Shown: piece after piece, positions 44,076 to 51,853 of the stretch
How positions within the stretch are numbered: the first letter of the stretch is position 1
How the letters are laid out: each line of letters begins with the position of its first letter
NCBI GenBank assembly: GCA_964342305.1
Contig: CAYFGK010000014.1
Coordinates: forward strand, 8,021-72,020
Source: DT-110 sp964342305
Lineage (GTDB): Bacteria; Bacteroidota; Bacteroidia; Chitinophagales; Saprospiraceae
DNA length: 64,000 nt
Direction of reading: 5' to 3'
The notes under the pieces: model-generated
Database searches by the model: none
Seen by the model: only the letters and a program-made list of their open reading frames with translations
Told to the model about the DNA's origin: nothing
Program-made: the position numbers and the translations under genes

Positions 44076-44786
44076 ATGAAAAGATTGATTGTCCTTCGAT
44101 TGCTGGTTATTTCGGGCTTGGTCATCAACCTTGCCGGCTGCCAGAAAGAAAATGCTAAGGGGCCATCGGATGATGGTCAATCCCCGGTTTTTCTGGTGAA
44201 GAACGCTGCGGTGGAATTAGTGGATACCTTCAAAATGCGTATTGTCAGGCAATACGACATCCCTTTTTCGCTGGAAGACGAGGGGGAAATCAGGCTGCGT
44301 GCCGAAGGTTTGCGTGAATCGGAGGGATTGCTGGATCTGGATGGTATTCTGATCCAATCAGCAGAATGGGTGACCGCTGAACCCGTGGAAGGGGTACTGA
44401 CGTTTCGTCCCCTGGCAACCGGGCGCATCACCTTTGATCTGGTTGCTCGCGATGCCTTTGATAATGCGACGATCATTCCGGTAGATTTTGAAGTGATCGG
44501 CAACTGGTTGCCGCAACCGGCTCTCTCCATGGAGGTAGTATCCGAATTGTCCCCGTATCACGTACACATTGATGCCGGGGCAAGCTTTGACCGGGATGGC
44601 GATTACGGAGGACAGATCATGGCCTATGAATATACAATTGAGGGATTCTATACCACCGAGACCATTCGGGAACAGATCGACTACATTTTTCCGGAGGCCG
44701 GTACATACCGGGTTCATTTGCGGGTAAAAGACAATGATGGTGAATGGTCCGAACCAGTTACCCAATCCATTGTGCTCACTGACTAA
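44076..44786 (+). CDS. Lipoprotein with PKD-like domain
   Basis: The start is ATG 44076; a GTG 3 bases upstream is also in frame. The 236-residue protein has a lipoprotein signal ending NLAGC with Cys22 as the lipid site, followed by QKENAKG. The second half (from about residue 150) reads as a PKD-like beta-sandwich: HIDAGASFDRDGDYGGQI ... FPEAGTYRVHLRVKDNDGEWSE. It starts 11 bases after the triad-repeat gene and is 5 bases from the next gene, so it is probably part of the same transcript. It may be a surface partner of the T9SS proteins; no catalytic motif is seen. Confidence 0.8.
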   Translation: MKRLIVLRLLVISGLVINLAGCQKENAKGPSDDGQSPVFLVKNAAVELVDTFKMRIVRQYDIPFSLEDEGEIRLRAEGLRESEGLLDLDGILIQSAEWVTAEPVEGVLTFRPLATGRITFDLVARDAFDNATIIPVDFEVIGNWLPQPALSMEVVSELSPYHVHIDAGASFDRDGDYGGQIMAYEYTIEGFYTTETIREQIDYIFPEAGTYRVHLRVKDNDGEWSEPVTQSIVLTD

Positions 44787-44791
44787 ATGGT

Positions 44792-45634
44792 ATGGAATCA
44801 AACGACAGAATACATCTGTTGTGGATCGGAAGTCAATTATCCCTTCTGGAAAAACTGTGTCTGGCCTCTTTTGTTTCTCACGGATATTCTTGCTGGTTAT
44901 GGGCCTATGATAGTCGCCTGTCGAGCCAGGTAGCGGCGGGAGTTGTACTGAAGGATGCCAGTGAGGTTCTACCCGAAAGTGAGGTTTTTTACTATACACA
45001 TGGCAATGAATTTGGCCATGGAAAGGGGAGCTACGCCGGGTTTTCCGATCTCTTCCGGTATAAAGTGCTCTACGAATACGGTGGATGGTGGTCGGACCTC
45101 GATATCACTTGCCTCCGGCGATTGCCGGAGGGGGAACCATATGTTTTTCGCAACCACGATGTGTTACCGGTCGTGGGTAATCTAATGAAAGTTCCTCCTC
45201 GTTCTCCCCTGATGCAGGCTTGCTATGAACGCACACTGCGAACTGTCCATGCGGAAAATCGCGATTGGTTACTTCCCATCCGCATATTAAATGAAGAGAT
45301 TGAGCGGTTGGGGTTATCAGCCTTTCGGCAAAATTTTACTAATCCTGACCGCTGGGAATACATCCGGTTTTTTAGGTTACATCAATCCGGGATCCCTGAC
45401 CGATGGAGAGCTTTCCACTGGATGAATGAGGAATGGCGGACCCGCCACCTGTCTAAGGAGGAAGTGTATGCCGGCAGTTTTCTGCATCATTTGTGTATTC
45501 GGTTCAATATTCCGGTGAAATCTTTAAAGCCTCCACCCGGCTACTTCCAACGAGGAATCAATTACCTGAAAATGAAGTGGATCAGCCGAATTCCACATCC
45601 GGTGCGCCTTGCTCTGAAGCGGTTGATAGGATAA
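44792..45634 (+). CDS. GT32-like glycosyltransferase with DxD motif
   Basis: The 280-residue protein starts with IHLLWIGSQLSLLEKLCLASF and has FSDLFRYKVLYEYGGWWSDLDI, where Asp102-Leu-Asp104 is the DxD metal site of the sugar-binding glycosyltransferase family (OCH1/alpha-1,4-GlcNAc transferase-like). It could add a sugar to the glycan or to secreted proteins; O-glycosylation of surface proteins is known in Bacteroidota. It follows a lipoprotein gene by 5 bases and ends at a terminator hairpin. A GCC-TTTC-GGC palindrome lies in the codons for AFRQN. Confidence 0.82.
   Translation: MESNDRIHLLWIGSQLSLLEKLCLASFVSHGYSCWLWAYDSRLSSQVAAGVVLKDASEVLPESEVFYYTHGNEFGHGKGSYAGFSDLFRYKVLYEYGGWWSDLDITCLRRLPEGEPYVFRNHDVLPVVGNLMKVPPRSPLMQACYERTLRTVHAENRDWLLPIRILNEEIERLGLSAFRQNFTNPDRWEYIRFFRLHQSGIPDRWRAFHWMNEEWRTRHLSKEEVYAGSFLHHLCIRFNIPVKSLKPPPGYFQRGINYLKMKWISRIPHPVRLALKRLIG
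45320..45333. repeat. Mini-hairpin palindrome, GCC-TTTC-GGC type
   Basis: GCCTTTCGGCAAAA lies inside the GT32-like gene, with the TTTC strand as the coding strand. Confidence 0.6.
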
Positions 45635-45639
45635 AATGA

Positions 45640-45675
45640 AGGCCTATCCGGTACGCGCTCCGGATAGACCTTTGT
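45640..45675 (+). terminator. Probable terminator after the GT32-like gene
   Basis: Arms 45640-45651 (AGGCCTATCCGG) and 45660-45671 (CCGGATAGACCT) pair at 11 of 12 positions around an 8-base loop, followed by a short TTTG tract. It would end the transcript of the giant-protein operon. Confidence 0.6.
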
Positions 45676-45785
45676 CCAGGTTTGAGGTTTGGGGGGCTGA
45701 GGTTGTAGGGAAGGTCATAGGTTACCTCAAACCTCAAACCTCAAACCTCAAACCTCATACCTCATACCTCAAACCTCACACCTGG
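45676..45785. repeat. Heptanucleotide tandem array (ACCTCAA)
   Basis: About nine 7-base units (ACCTCAA, with variants ACCTCAT and ACCTCAC) run from roughly 45723 to 45785. They are preceded by reversed-sense AGGTTTGAGGTTTG at 45677-45690, so the block can fold on itself. The array lies between the convergent GT32-like and metallopeptidase genes. Confidence 0.75.
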
Positions 45786-45791
45786 TATACA

Positions 45792-46640
45792 TTAATACAA
45801 ATATTCCAGGGCCACCTCATCGTAGAACCCGAATTCTCCATCCTCATTTGCACTAAAGCAGGAAAGCATGATGGAATTGGGGTCAAACCCGGTAGGTGTT
45901 CCGGGAATGTGTACGGCGCCTACACCACCACTTCCTTCGTTACCACCGGAGCCACAGCTGAGGGAACGGTTGAAGAAGTCAGTATGGCGAAGCCCGACAC
46001 TGTGCCCGATCTCATGGGTGATTACGTGTTCTACGACATTAGTATCGTAGTTGTTTGTTCCCGAAAAGATCTGAACGAACTTGTTTGGAGCCCCGCCGCT
46101 GGGGAAGCCTGCCGAGCCACCGGCACCACCACTCGTTCGATATACGACGATATCATAAGGCTGGTAGTTGGTGCCAAAAGTCAGCGTAAAGTTTAGCCCT
46201 ATGTTTAGCCGATTGTAGTTGGCAACGGCCCATTGCAGAGCTGTCCGCATTTTGGAGGTCAACGCATTACTGCCACCGGTATACCCGATCACATTAATGG
46301 TTTGGGGTGAACTGACCAGGTTAAATGTCCGGTACTGTTCACCCACTACTCCTTCGTGGAAGATCTCGCTGGTCAGCATGTCTTTCATCTGCTGTTCGGA
46401 GATCATAATGTCCTGCTCAAGCAGGTATTTGGTTTCCGATTCACCCGTCAACGGATTGTTGTCGGTAACTACTTCAATGTCCGAAACATCGAATCCGAGA
46501 TCCTCAAAATTGGCTTTGATATCATCGGTTATTACGGGCTGATCGGCTGCCGTAAGGTCCTTATCCTTTTGACAGGAATTCAGGAATACGACACTCAGGC
46601 TTAGCCCAAGCAATAGCTTGGTTAAGGTCTGTTTTTTCAT
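45792..46640 (-). CDS. HEIGH-type (M57-like) metallopeptidase lipoprotein
   Basis: The 282-residue protein has a lipoprotein signal ending FLNSC with Cys23 as the lipid site. The zinc motif HEIGHSVGLRH (His209, Glu210, His213, His219) is the extended HExxHxxGxxH of metzincin-like peptidases. The HEIGH form is that of the 'dual-action HEIGH metallopeptidase' family common in Bacteroidota. The preceding AVANYNRLNIGLNFTLTF and the C-terminal NSIMLSCFSANEDGEF also fit. It is probably anchored at the outer membrane and degrades extracellular protein. It stands alone, with its 3' end at the heptamer array. Confidence 0.88.
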   Translation of the reverse strand: MKKQTLTKLLLGLSLSVVFLNSCQKDKDLTAADQPVITDDIKANFEDLGFDVSDIEVVTDNNPLTGESETKYLLEQDIMISEQQMKDMLTSEIFHEGVVGEQYRTFNLVSSPQTINVIGYTGGSNALTSKMRTALQWAVANYNRLNIGLNFTLTFGTNYQPYDIVVYRTSGGAGGSAGFPSGGAPNKFVQIFSGTNNYDTNVVEHVITHEIGHSVGLRHTDFFNRSLSCGSGGNEGSGGVGAVHIPGTPTGFDPNSIMLSCFSANEDGEFGFYDEVALEYLY

Positions 46641-46993
46641 ACTAGTCTTGTAATTAGTTTGTTTTAAAATATACGTATTTCAGGTCGTATGGCGCGCACA
46701 TACGACGTACTGATGCGAATTGCTTTACCGGATGCGTTGAGGACATAATGCCAGCGCGTTTTCGGTAAAGAAATAAGGGATTCCGTCGGTTTGTGTGTAC
46801 AAATCCGCGGGGAATCATTTACTAAAGTTGGTTATTACAGCTTGGAGATCGTCGGGAGGGTAGGTTGCCACTTAATTGGGTCTCATATGCTAGTATATAT
46901 AAAAAAATGGAAATGGAAAACACTTTACTGCTTTTTTATTATAAATATTTCAGTATAGAATGAAATCAAGATACTCCTCGTATATTCTGGTAA
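46641..46993. other. Divergent AT-rich spacer with one perfect inverted repeat
   Basis: The 353-base spacer lies between the divergent metallopeptidase and S8-like peptidase genes. It holds the inverted repeat at 46684-46706 and an A/T-rich stretch from about 46890 to 46990 before the S8-like gene. No reading frame is convincing and no clear TAnnTTTG box was found. Confidence 0.5.
46684..46706. promoter_or_regulatory. Perfect 8-bp inverted repeat, possible operator
   Basis: GTCGTATG and CATACGAC flank the 7-base spacer GCGCGCA. The site is 44-66 bases upstream of the metallopeptidase start and about 290 bases upstream of the divergent peptidase. It could be a dimeric regulator site or a leader hairpin. 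Confidence 0.4.
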
Positions 46994-49384
46994 ATGCTTT
47001 CTCCTATGATCCCCAAGTTGAAAATATATATGCTGTTGCTGGGCATTTTTCCAGCCCTGCCAATAGCCGCCCAGAAAGGTACACCCGTTCGTGCTGAAGG
47101 AACCGTTTTCGATCTGGATCTCTCGCAAATCGGCATGAACCGGGTCCGCTACGAACACCCCTGGCTCGATGGCTCCGGTATCCGGGTGTCGATCCAGGAA
47201 GAAGCCTTCGATACCTTGGATGCAGATCTGGTAGGGAGGTACCTTGATGTAGGGCTCACAAGTGAACGTTCTACGGAACACGCTACGGCCATGGCCACCG
47301 TCATTGGAGGAGCAGGAAATACCTCGGTCCGGGGCCTTGGCGTGGCGCCCGCAGTACTTTTATCTTCGTCGGATTTGACCGGACTATTACCCGATCCGGT
47401 TGAGGCCTATCGCGAAAACATGATCTTCCTGCAAAATCATTCCTACGGTGGCGACCATGAGATACTTTATAACTACCAGGCGCGGGCTTACGACCAGTCG
47501 ATGTACGAAGAACCGAGACTCCTGCACATTTTTTCCTCGGGGAACACCGGTAGCGGTTCCGGGCTGACTCGTTTGGGCCGGATTCCTCAGGGAGCCAATC
47601 TGTCGGGACCCTTCAAACAGGCAAAGAACGTACTCCTGGTCGGAGCAATTGATACCATTCAGCAGGTTTGGGATTATTCGGCCCGCGGACCTACCTTCGA
47701 TGGGCGGATCAAACCGGACCTGGTCACCTACGCCTTGTTCGGCTCGTCCAATGCCGCAGCCCTTACCACCGGGGTGTGCGCGCTGCTCCAACAAGCTTAC
47801 TTGGAAAACCAGGGTACCTACCCGTCCGCAGCCTTACTGAAGGCCGTTCTCATTCAATCCGCTACGGATCTTGGCGCCCCCGGTCCGGATCATCACTCCG
47901 GCTTTGGCGCCCTCAATGCCTACGAAGCAGTACAAGTGTTAATGAAGGAGCAATTTGTCGAGGCATCCCTTACGGGAAAAAGCGACTATTCCATGCAGTG
48001 GATCCTGGATCAGCCAGGCGACAACCTGCGGATTGCCCTGGCCTGGATCGATCCGCCGGCAACGGATACCACCGGAAATTTGCTGGTACACGATCTGGAC
48101 CTTAAATTGATCACCCCGACCGGAGATACCATTCTTCCCTGGACCATACCCTTTTCCGACCGATCTGACCTGTCCGCTCGACGTTCGCGGGATACCCTGA
48201 ACAACGTAGAGGTAATCAGTTTTTCGGGTCTCTCGGCCGGGACTTACCAGGTACTGGTATCCGGCAATATGCCCGATGGGGGGTCTCAGGATTTCAGCCT
48301 GGCCTACGGAGTAACGGCCAAAGAACGATTCCAATGGACCTATCCGTTGGCTTCCGATCCGGTTCCCTTTACCGGCGAGCCTTTCACCTACGTACAATGG
48401 GATACCGATCAAACCGGAGTTGCATCTCTGGAAGCAAAACTTCCCGGCTCGTCCGACTGGACTGTTCTATCGGATAGCACTTCCCTGGAGGATGGTCGCT
48501 GGCGTTGGGAGATACCCGTTAGCCTTCACGGTTTGGCACAGCTAAGGTTGCGAACGGCCACTGCTTCTTTCCAGTCGGATACCTTTCGGATCAGCCACCC
48601 CATTCGTCCTAATATTTCTCTCTCCTGCAGTGACAGTATGCTGTTTGAATGGCCACCTGCGCCGGGGGCTGAAGGCTATCGGGTATGGATCCAGCAGGGG
48701 GGGTATTTGGAACCGGTATCCGACACAAAAGATACCTTATTTTTTTGGCGAAAGCCTGAGTATCCGAATACGCGAATAGCTGTACAACCGATCTATTCGG
48801 AAGGGTCAACCGCGCTGAAAAGCCACTCGTATTCGATTGAGAAAACCTCCAGTAGTTGCTACTTCAGCTCGCTATTCGCTTTTGGACTTACCAAAAAGGG
48901 CGGGATGATGGTTTTGGGGGAATTGGGTACCCGTTGGAAGGTACGAGAGATCATTTGGCAACGAAGAGGCCCGAATAGCCCGTATCGCGAATTGGCCCGG
49001 GAGTTTCCCGTTTCGGACAGCCTGCGCTTTTTCGATCCCGACCCTATAGAAGGGCTTAATATGTATCGGGTCGTTTTGAAAACGACCGACGGGAAGACGT
49101 ATTACAGCCGGGAGGCCGTTGACTGGTTCGTCGGAGAGTCCCGGGTAAAGATATTTCCCAATCCCGTACCCCAGGGCCGTTTGGTACGCATATACACGCG
49201 TCTGTTAGTTCCGGGCGAGCAGGCTGAATTACGGTGTTATAATGCGTCAGGTCAAGTTGTACGTCAGTATGCGTTTAGCGAGGAACGTATGCATATGCTA
49301 ACCAGTACCCTGACACCCGGATACTACGTAGTGGAGATCCGGGGATTGGGGGAGGTGATTCGACAGCCATTGATTATTCAGTAG
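46994..49384 (+). CDS. S8-like (subtilase) peptidase with T9SS sorting domain
   Basis: The 796-residue protein has a signal peptide (about 1-27, ending IAAQ). The S8 fold shows His96 in STEHATAMATVIGG and Ser252 in FGSSNAAALTTGV, plus the oxyanion region FSSGNTG near 182. The catalytic Asp is not in the usual D-T/S-G form: the segment reads IRVSIQEEAFDTLD (residues 63-76), so Asp73 or a Glu may serve. A beta-sandwich domain follows, and the C terminus (FPNPVPQGRLVRIYTRLL onward) is a T9SS type A sorting domain. It is probably secreted and cell-attached. An in-frame ATG at 47006 is an alternative start. A mini-hairpin palindrome lies in the codons for FFWRKP. Confidence 0.85.
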   Translation: MLSPMIPKLKIYMLLLGIFPALPIAAQKGTPVRAEGTVFDLDLSQIGMNRVRYEHPWLDGSGIRVSIQEEAFDTLDADLVGRYLDVGLTSERSTEHATAMATVIGGAGNTSVRGLGVAPAVLLSSSDLTGLLPDPVEAYRENMIFLQNHSYGGDHEILYNYQARAYDQSMYEEPRLLHIFSSGNTGSGSGLTRLGRIPQGANLSGPFKQAKNVLLVGAIDTIQQVWDYSARGPTFDGRIKPDLVTYALFGSSNAAALTTGVCALLQQAYLENQGTYPSAALLKAVLIQSATDLGAPGPDHHSGFGALNAYEAVQVLMKEQFVEASLTGKSDYSMQWILDQPGDNLRIALAWIDPPATDTTGNLLVHDLDLKLITPTGDTILPWTIPFSDRSDLSARRSRDTLNNVEVISFSGLSAGTYQVLVSGNMPDGGSQDFSLAYGVTAKERFQWTYPLASDPVPFTGEPFTYVQWDTDQTGVASLEAKLPGSSDWTVLSDSTSLEDGRWRWEIPVSLHGLAQLRLRTATASFQSDTFRISHPIRPNISLSCSDSMLFEWPPAPGAEGYRVWIQQGGYLEPVSDTKDTLFFWRKPEYPNTRIAVQPIYSEGSTALKSHSYSIEKTSSSCYFSSLFAFGLTKKGGMMVLGELGTRWKVREIIWQRRGPNSPYRELAREFPVSDSLRFFDPDPIEGLNMYRVVLKTTDGKTYYSREAVDWFVGESRVKIFPNPVPQGRLVRIYTRLLVPGEQAELRCYNASGQVVRQYAFSEERMHMLTSTLTPGYYVVEIRGLGEVIRQPLIIQ
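48740..48756. repeat. Mini-hairpin palindrome, GGC-GAAA-GCC type
   Basis: TTTTTTTGGCGAAAGCC lies inside the S8-like peptidase gene; the coding strand carries the GAAA loop. Confidence 0.6.
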
Positions 49385-49520
49385 GCAGTTTTTCAGTGGG
49401 CAGTCTTCAGTCTTCAGTTCTCAGTTGACAATGCTCAATGCTCAATGTGGTTTTGTTTTTTGGCTTTCGCCAAAAGCAGGTTTTGTAGTCTCCGGTCTTC
49501 AGTCTTCAGTCTTCAGTGTG
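49383..49520. repeat. Heptanucleotide arrays (CAGTCTT, CAATGCT)
   Basis: Degenerate 7-base units start at the S8-like gene stop codon: CAGTGGG, CAGTCTT, CAGTCTT, CAGTTCT, CAGTTGA, then CAATGCT twice. A second run of GTCTTCA units lies at about 49494-49520. A TTTC-loop palindrome at 49456-49475 separates the two runs. Confidence 0.7.
49456..49475. repeat. Mini-hairpin palindrome, GGC-TTTC-GCC type
   Basis: TTTTTTGGCTTTCGCCAAAA is one of the most complete members of the family, in a non-coding spacer between two heptamer runs. Confidence 0.75.
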
Positions 49521-49677
49521 CAGTTTAAGCCCATCCGTTTCAGCGGTGGAAGTGAAATCAGTAACCGTCCAATCTTTCCTGTGGTTCGTCGGCCTATTTC
49601 GGAGAGTTGTATTAGGCATTTCTCAGTTAGCACTCCTAATGTATTTAAACGGAGAACTGTCAACGCTATTCAGTCCA
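49521..49677. other. Unique spacer between heptamer arrays
   Basis: These 157 bases show no repeat unit and no convincing gene; short frames through here continue into the repeats and are not supported. Confidence 0.5.
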
Positions 49678-49935
49678 GGTCAATTTCTGACCTCTGACTT
49701 CTAACTTCCGACCTCTGACTTCTAACTTCTGACCTCTAAATTCTGACCTCTGACCTCTGACTTCTAAATTCTGACCTCTGACTTCTGACTTCTGATCTCT
49801 GACTTCTGACTTCTGATCTCTGACTTCTGACTTCTGATCTCTGACTTCTAACTTCTGACTTCTGACCTCTGATCTCTGACTTCTGACTTCTGATTTCTAA
49901 ATTCTGATCTCTAACCTCTGACTTCCAATTTCCCA
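49678..49935. repeat. Long heptanucleotide array (TCTGACT) upstream of holA
   Basis: About 36 tandem 7-base units of TCTGACT with variants TCTGATC, TCTAACT, TCTGACC and TCTAAAT fill this stretch. A higher-order pattern, TCTGACT twice then TCTGATC, repeats near 49778-49845. The array ends 15 bases before the holA start, so holA transcription must begin inside or just after it. TATCTTCG at 49938-49945 resembles a -7 element. Confidence 0.85.
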
Positions 49936-49950
49936 TCGTATCTTCGCTTT

Positions 49951-50982
49951 ATGACCTACCAGGATATTATCAGGCAATTGCGAGCGAAAGAATTCAAGCC
50001 CCTATACTTTTTACACGGGGATGAATCCTATTTTATCGATGCCGTAGTGGAATACGCAGAGGATAATATCCTGAGCGAAGCCGAACAAGGCTTTAATCAA
50101 ACCATTCTTTACGGTAAAGAAACAGACCACCTTACCGTTATTGATGCGGCCCGCCGCTATCCGATGATGTCAGAACGGCAGGTGGTAATCCTGAAAGAGG
50201 CTCAAGAGATGCGTACCCTCAAAGATCTGCAGGGTTACGTGGAAAACCCAACCCCAACTACCGTATTGGTGATCGCTCACAAACACAAAAAGCTGAACTT
50301 CAACACCAAGCTCGGCAAGGCACTGAAAAAGCACGCCGTGGTCCTGGATGCTAAAAAACTGTACGACAACCAGGTGCCCGATTGGATTGTGGACTACCTC
50401 AAGCGTAAAAAATTGCGTATTCGTCCCGATGCTGCCAATTTATTGGGCGAGTATCTGGGAACCGACCTGTCCAAGATCGCCAATGAACTAAATAAGTTGG
50501 CGATAAACCTGCCGAAAGACACGGAGATCAATACCCGGCACATTGAAGATAATATCGGTATCAGCAAGGATTACAATGTGTTCGAACTGCAAAAGGCCCT
50601 CGGTACGGGTGATGTTGCTAAAGCCAATCGCATTGTACAGTACTTCGCTGCCAATCCAAAAAAGAACCCCATGCCGGTGGTGCTGGCTTCCCTGTACAAT
50701 TATTTTTCCAAAGTGTACATGCTGCACTACCTGCGTAATACCCCCGAGAAGGAATTATTGTCAACCATTGGATTGCGCTCGGCATGGTTCCTGCGGGAGT
50801 ACCGGGCTGCTCAGCGACAGTATCCGCTGCCCAGAGTTACCAAAGTGCTGCGGTTGTTATCGGAGTATGATCTAAAGAGTAAAGGTGTTGGGTACCAGTC
50901 TACTGGAAAACCCGACGGAGAATTGTTGCGGGAAATGATCTGGAAGATCATGCATCCAAATCATTCGGCAATAGATGTTTAA
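49951..50982 (+). CDS. holA: DNA polymerase III subunit delta
   Basis: The 343-residue protein matches HolA, the clamp-loader subunit that opens the beta sliding clamp. Recognisable parts are the N-terminal PLYFLHGDESYFIDAVVEYAE, SERQVVILKEAQEM near residue 73, VVLDAKKLYDNQVPDWIVDYLK near 130, YLGTDLSKIANELNKLAINL near 170 and YNVFELQKALGTGD near 207. The length is typical. It is a housekeeping gene alone between T9SS cargo regions, with its 5' side occupied by the long heptamer array. Confidence 0.95.
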   Translation: MTYQDIIRQLRAKEFKPLYFLHGDESYFIDAVVEYAEDNILSEAEQGFNQTILYGKETDHLTVIDAARRYPMMSERQVVILKEAQEMRTLKDLQGYVENPTPTTVLVIAHKHKKLNFNTKLGKALKKHAVVLDAKKLYDNQVPDWIVDYLKRKKLRIRPDAANLLGEYLGTDLSKIANELNKLAINLPKDTEINTRHIEDNIGISKDYNVFELQKALGTGDVAKANRIVQYFAANPKKNPMPVVLASLYNYFSKVYMLHYLRNTPEKELLSTIGLRSAWFLREYRAAQRQYPLPRVTKVLRLLSEYDLKSKGVGYQSTGKPDGELLREMIWKIMHPNHSAIDV

Positions 50983-51031
50983 TTGTAATCGACTGGATAT
51001 GAATATTGTAAGTATGTGTATGATATTTATG

Positions 51032-51062
51032 TTTGAACTTAGCATCTTTTTTACAATATTTG
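51032..51062 (+). promoter_or_regulatory. Candidate Bacteroidota promoter of the fibre operon
   Basis: TTTG at 51032-51035 and AATATTTG at 51055-51062 are separated by exactly 19 bases. The -33 box is perfect and the -7 box has one mismatch to TAnnTTTG. It lies 176 bases before the first start codon of the downstream operon. Confidence 0.5.
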
Positions 51063-51238
51063 CGTACAGTTAGGTACCGAATTCCCCCTTAGTCGATTAG
51101 CCAGTATCTGCGTTCTCACCACAAATTATCTACTATTCCCTCTATTCTCATGTAAATTATAGCGAAGCGTTCTAGCCGTTAATAGGACCATTGTATCCGT
51201 TGGGAGCAATGGCTGATCTAAACATTAACGGTTACGCC

Positions 51239-51817
51239 ATGACGACCTTTACCAGCAATACTGTAATCAGAGGTTCATTTCCTGTGCCTCCATTCTCGCA
51301 ATTCCTATCTACCGGATACCTGTGTATCTGGATTGGGATCATTGGTATGTGCTTCTTGCCACAAATGCTATCCGGTCAATCCAACGGCCTGGAAGTAACC
51401 GGCAATGCAGGGACCATCCAAAATGACCAGGCCAGTATCTCCTGGGCTCTTGGAGCTGTCAGTCCCGGCGTACACGCTAAAGACGACCAGCAACTACGCG
51501 TCGGACATATTTACCCGACCATCCGCTTTTCCGAGGGCACTCCACCGACCACAAGCATACCTGCTGTCCGCGCTTTCCCAAATCCCTTTATTGAGCGGAT
51601 CGATTTACTACCGATTTCTGATCAGACAAATAAACTGACCATTCGGGTCCAGGATGTGTTGGGCCGGCCGGTGCATTCCCGGGTTTGGACCGACCCATCC
51701 ATGCGGTGTACCCTCGAATTGGAAGATTTACCAGCCGGGGCTTATTCGGTGACCTTGCACTTACCGGATGGATCGACCGTAGAAGAAACCATTAAGATAT
51801 TGAAGAAGGACTTATAG
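51239..51817 (+). CDS. Small T9SS type A sorting-domain protein
   Basis: With ATG 51239 the protein has 192 residues; an in-frame ATG at 51209 would add 10. A hydrophobic segment (GYLCIWIGIIGMCFLPQM) ending LSGQS serves as signal peptide, preceded by a rather long N region. A short domain (LEVTGNAGTIQNDQASISWALG) leads to the sorting domain from RAFPNPFIERIDLLP to IKILKKDL. It is first in a run of five same-strand genes and may be the T9SS-anchored partner of the three paralogues that follow, which lack a sorting domain. Confidence 0.8.
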   Translation: MTTFTSNTVIRGSFPVPPFSQFLSTGYLCIWIGIIGMCFLPQMLSGQSNGLEVTGNAGTIQNDQASISWALGAVSPGVHAKDDQQLRVGHIYPTIRFSEGTPPTTSIPAVRAFPNPFIERIDLLPISDQTNKLTIRVQDVLGRPVHSRVWTDPSMRCTLELEDLPAGAYSVTLHLPDGSTVEETIKILKKDL

Positions 51818-51853
51818 AAACCTCCTTAACCCGATCTAAACTACTAACGAACG

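Noticed and set aside
45636..46196. 186-residue plus-strand frame through the ACCTCAA array
   Set aside because: It crosses a terminator and repeat array and then runs antisense to the metallopeptidase gene; no domain seen.
49678..49935. CRISPR-like appearance of regular repeats
   Set aside because: The units are only 7 bases with no unique spacers and no cas genes nearby.
49736..49936. 66-residue minus-strand frame made of repeats of S-E-V-R-S-Q-R
   Set aside because: It is a product of the 7-base array: three units give 21 bases, hence a 7-residue repeat in any open frame. No start context or family supports it.
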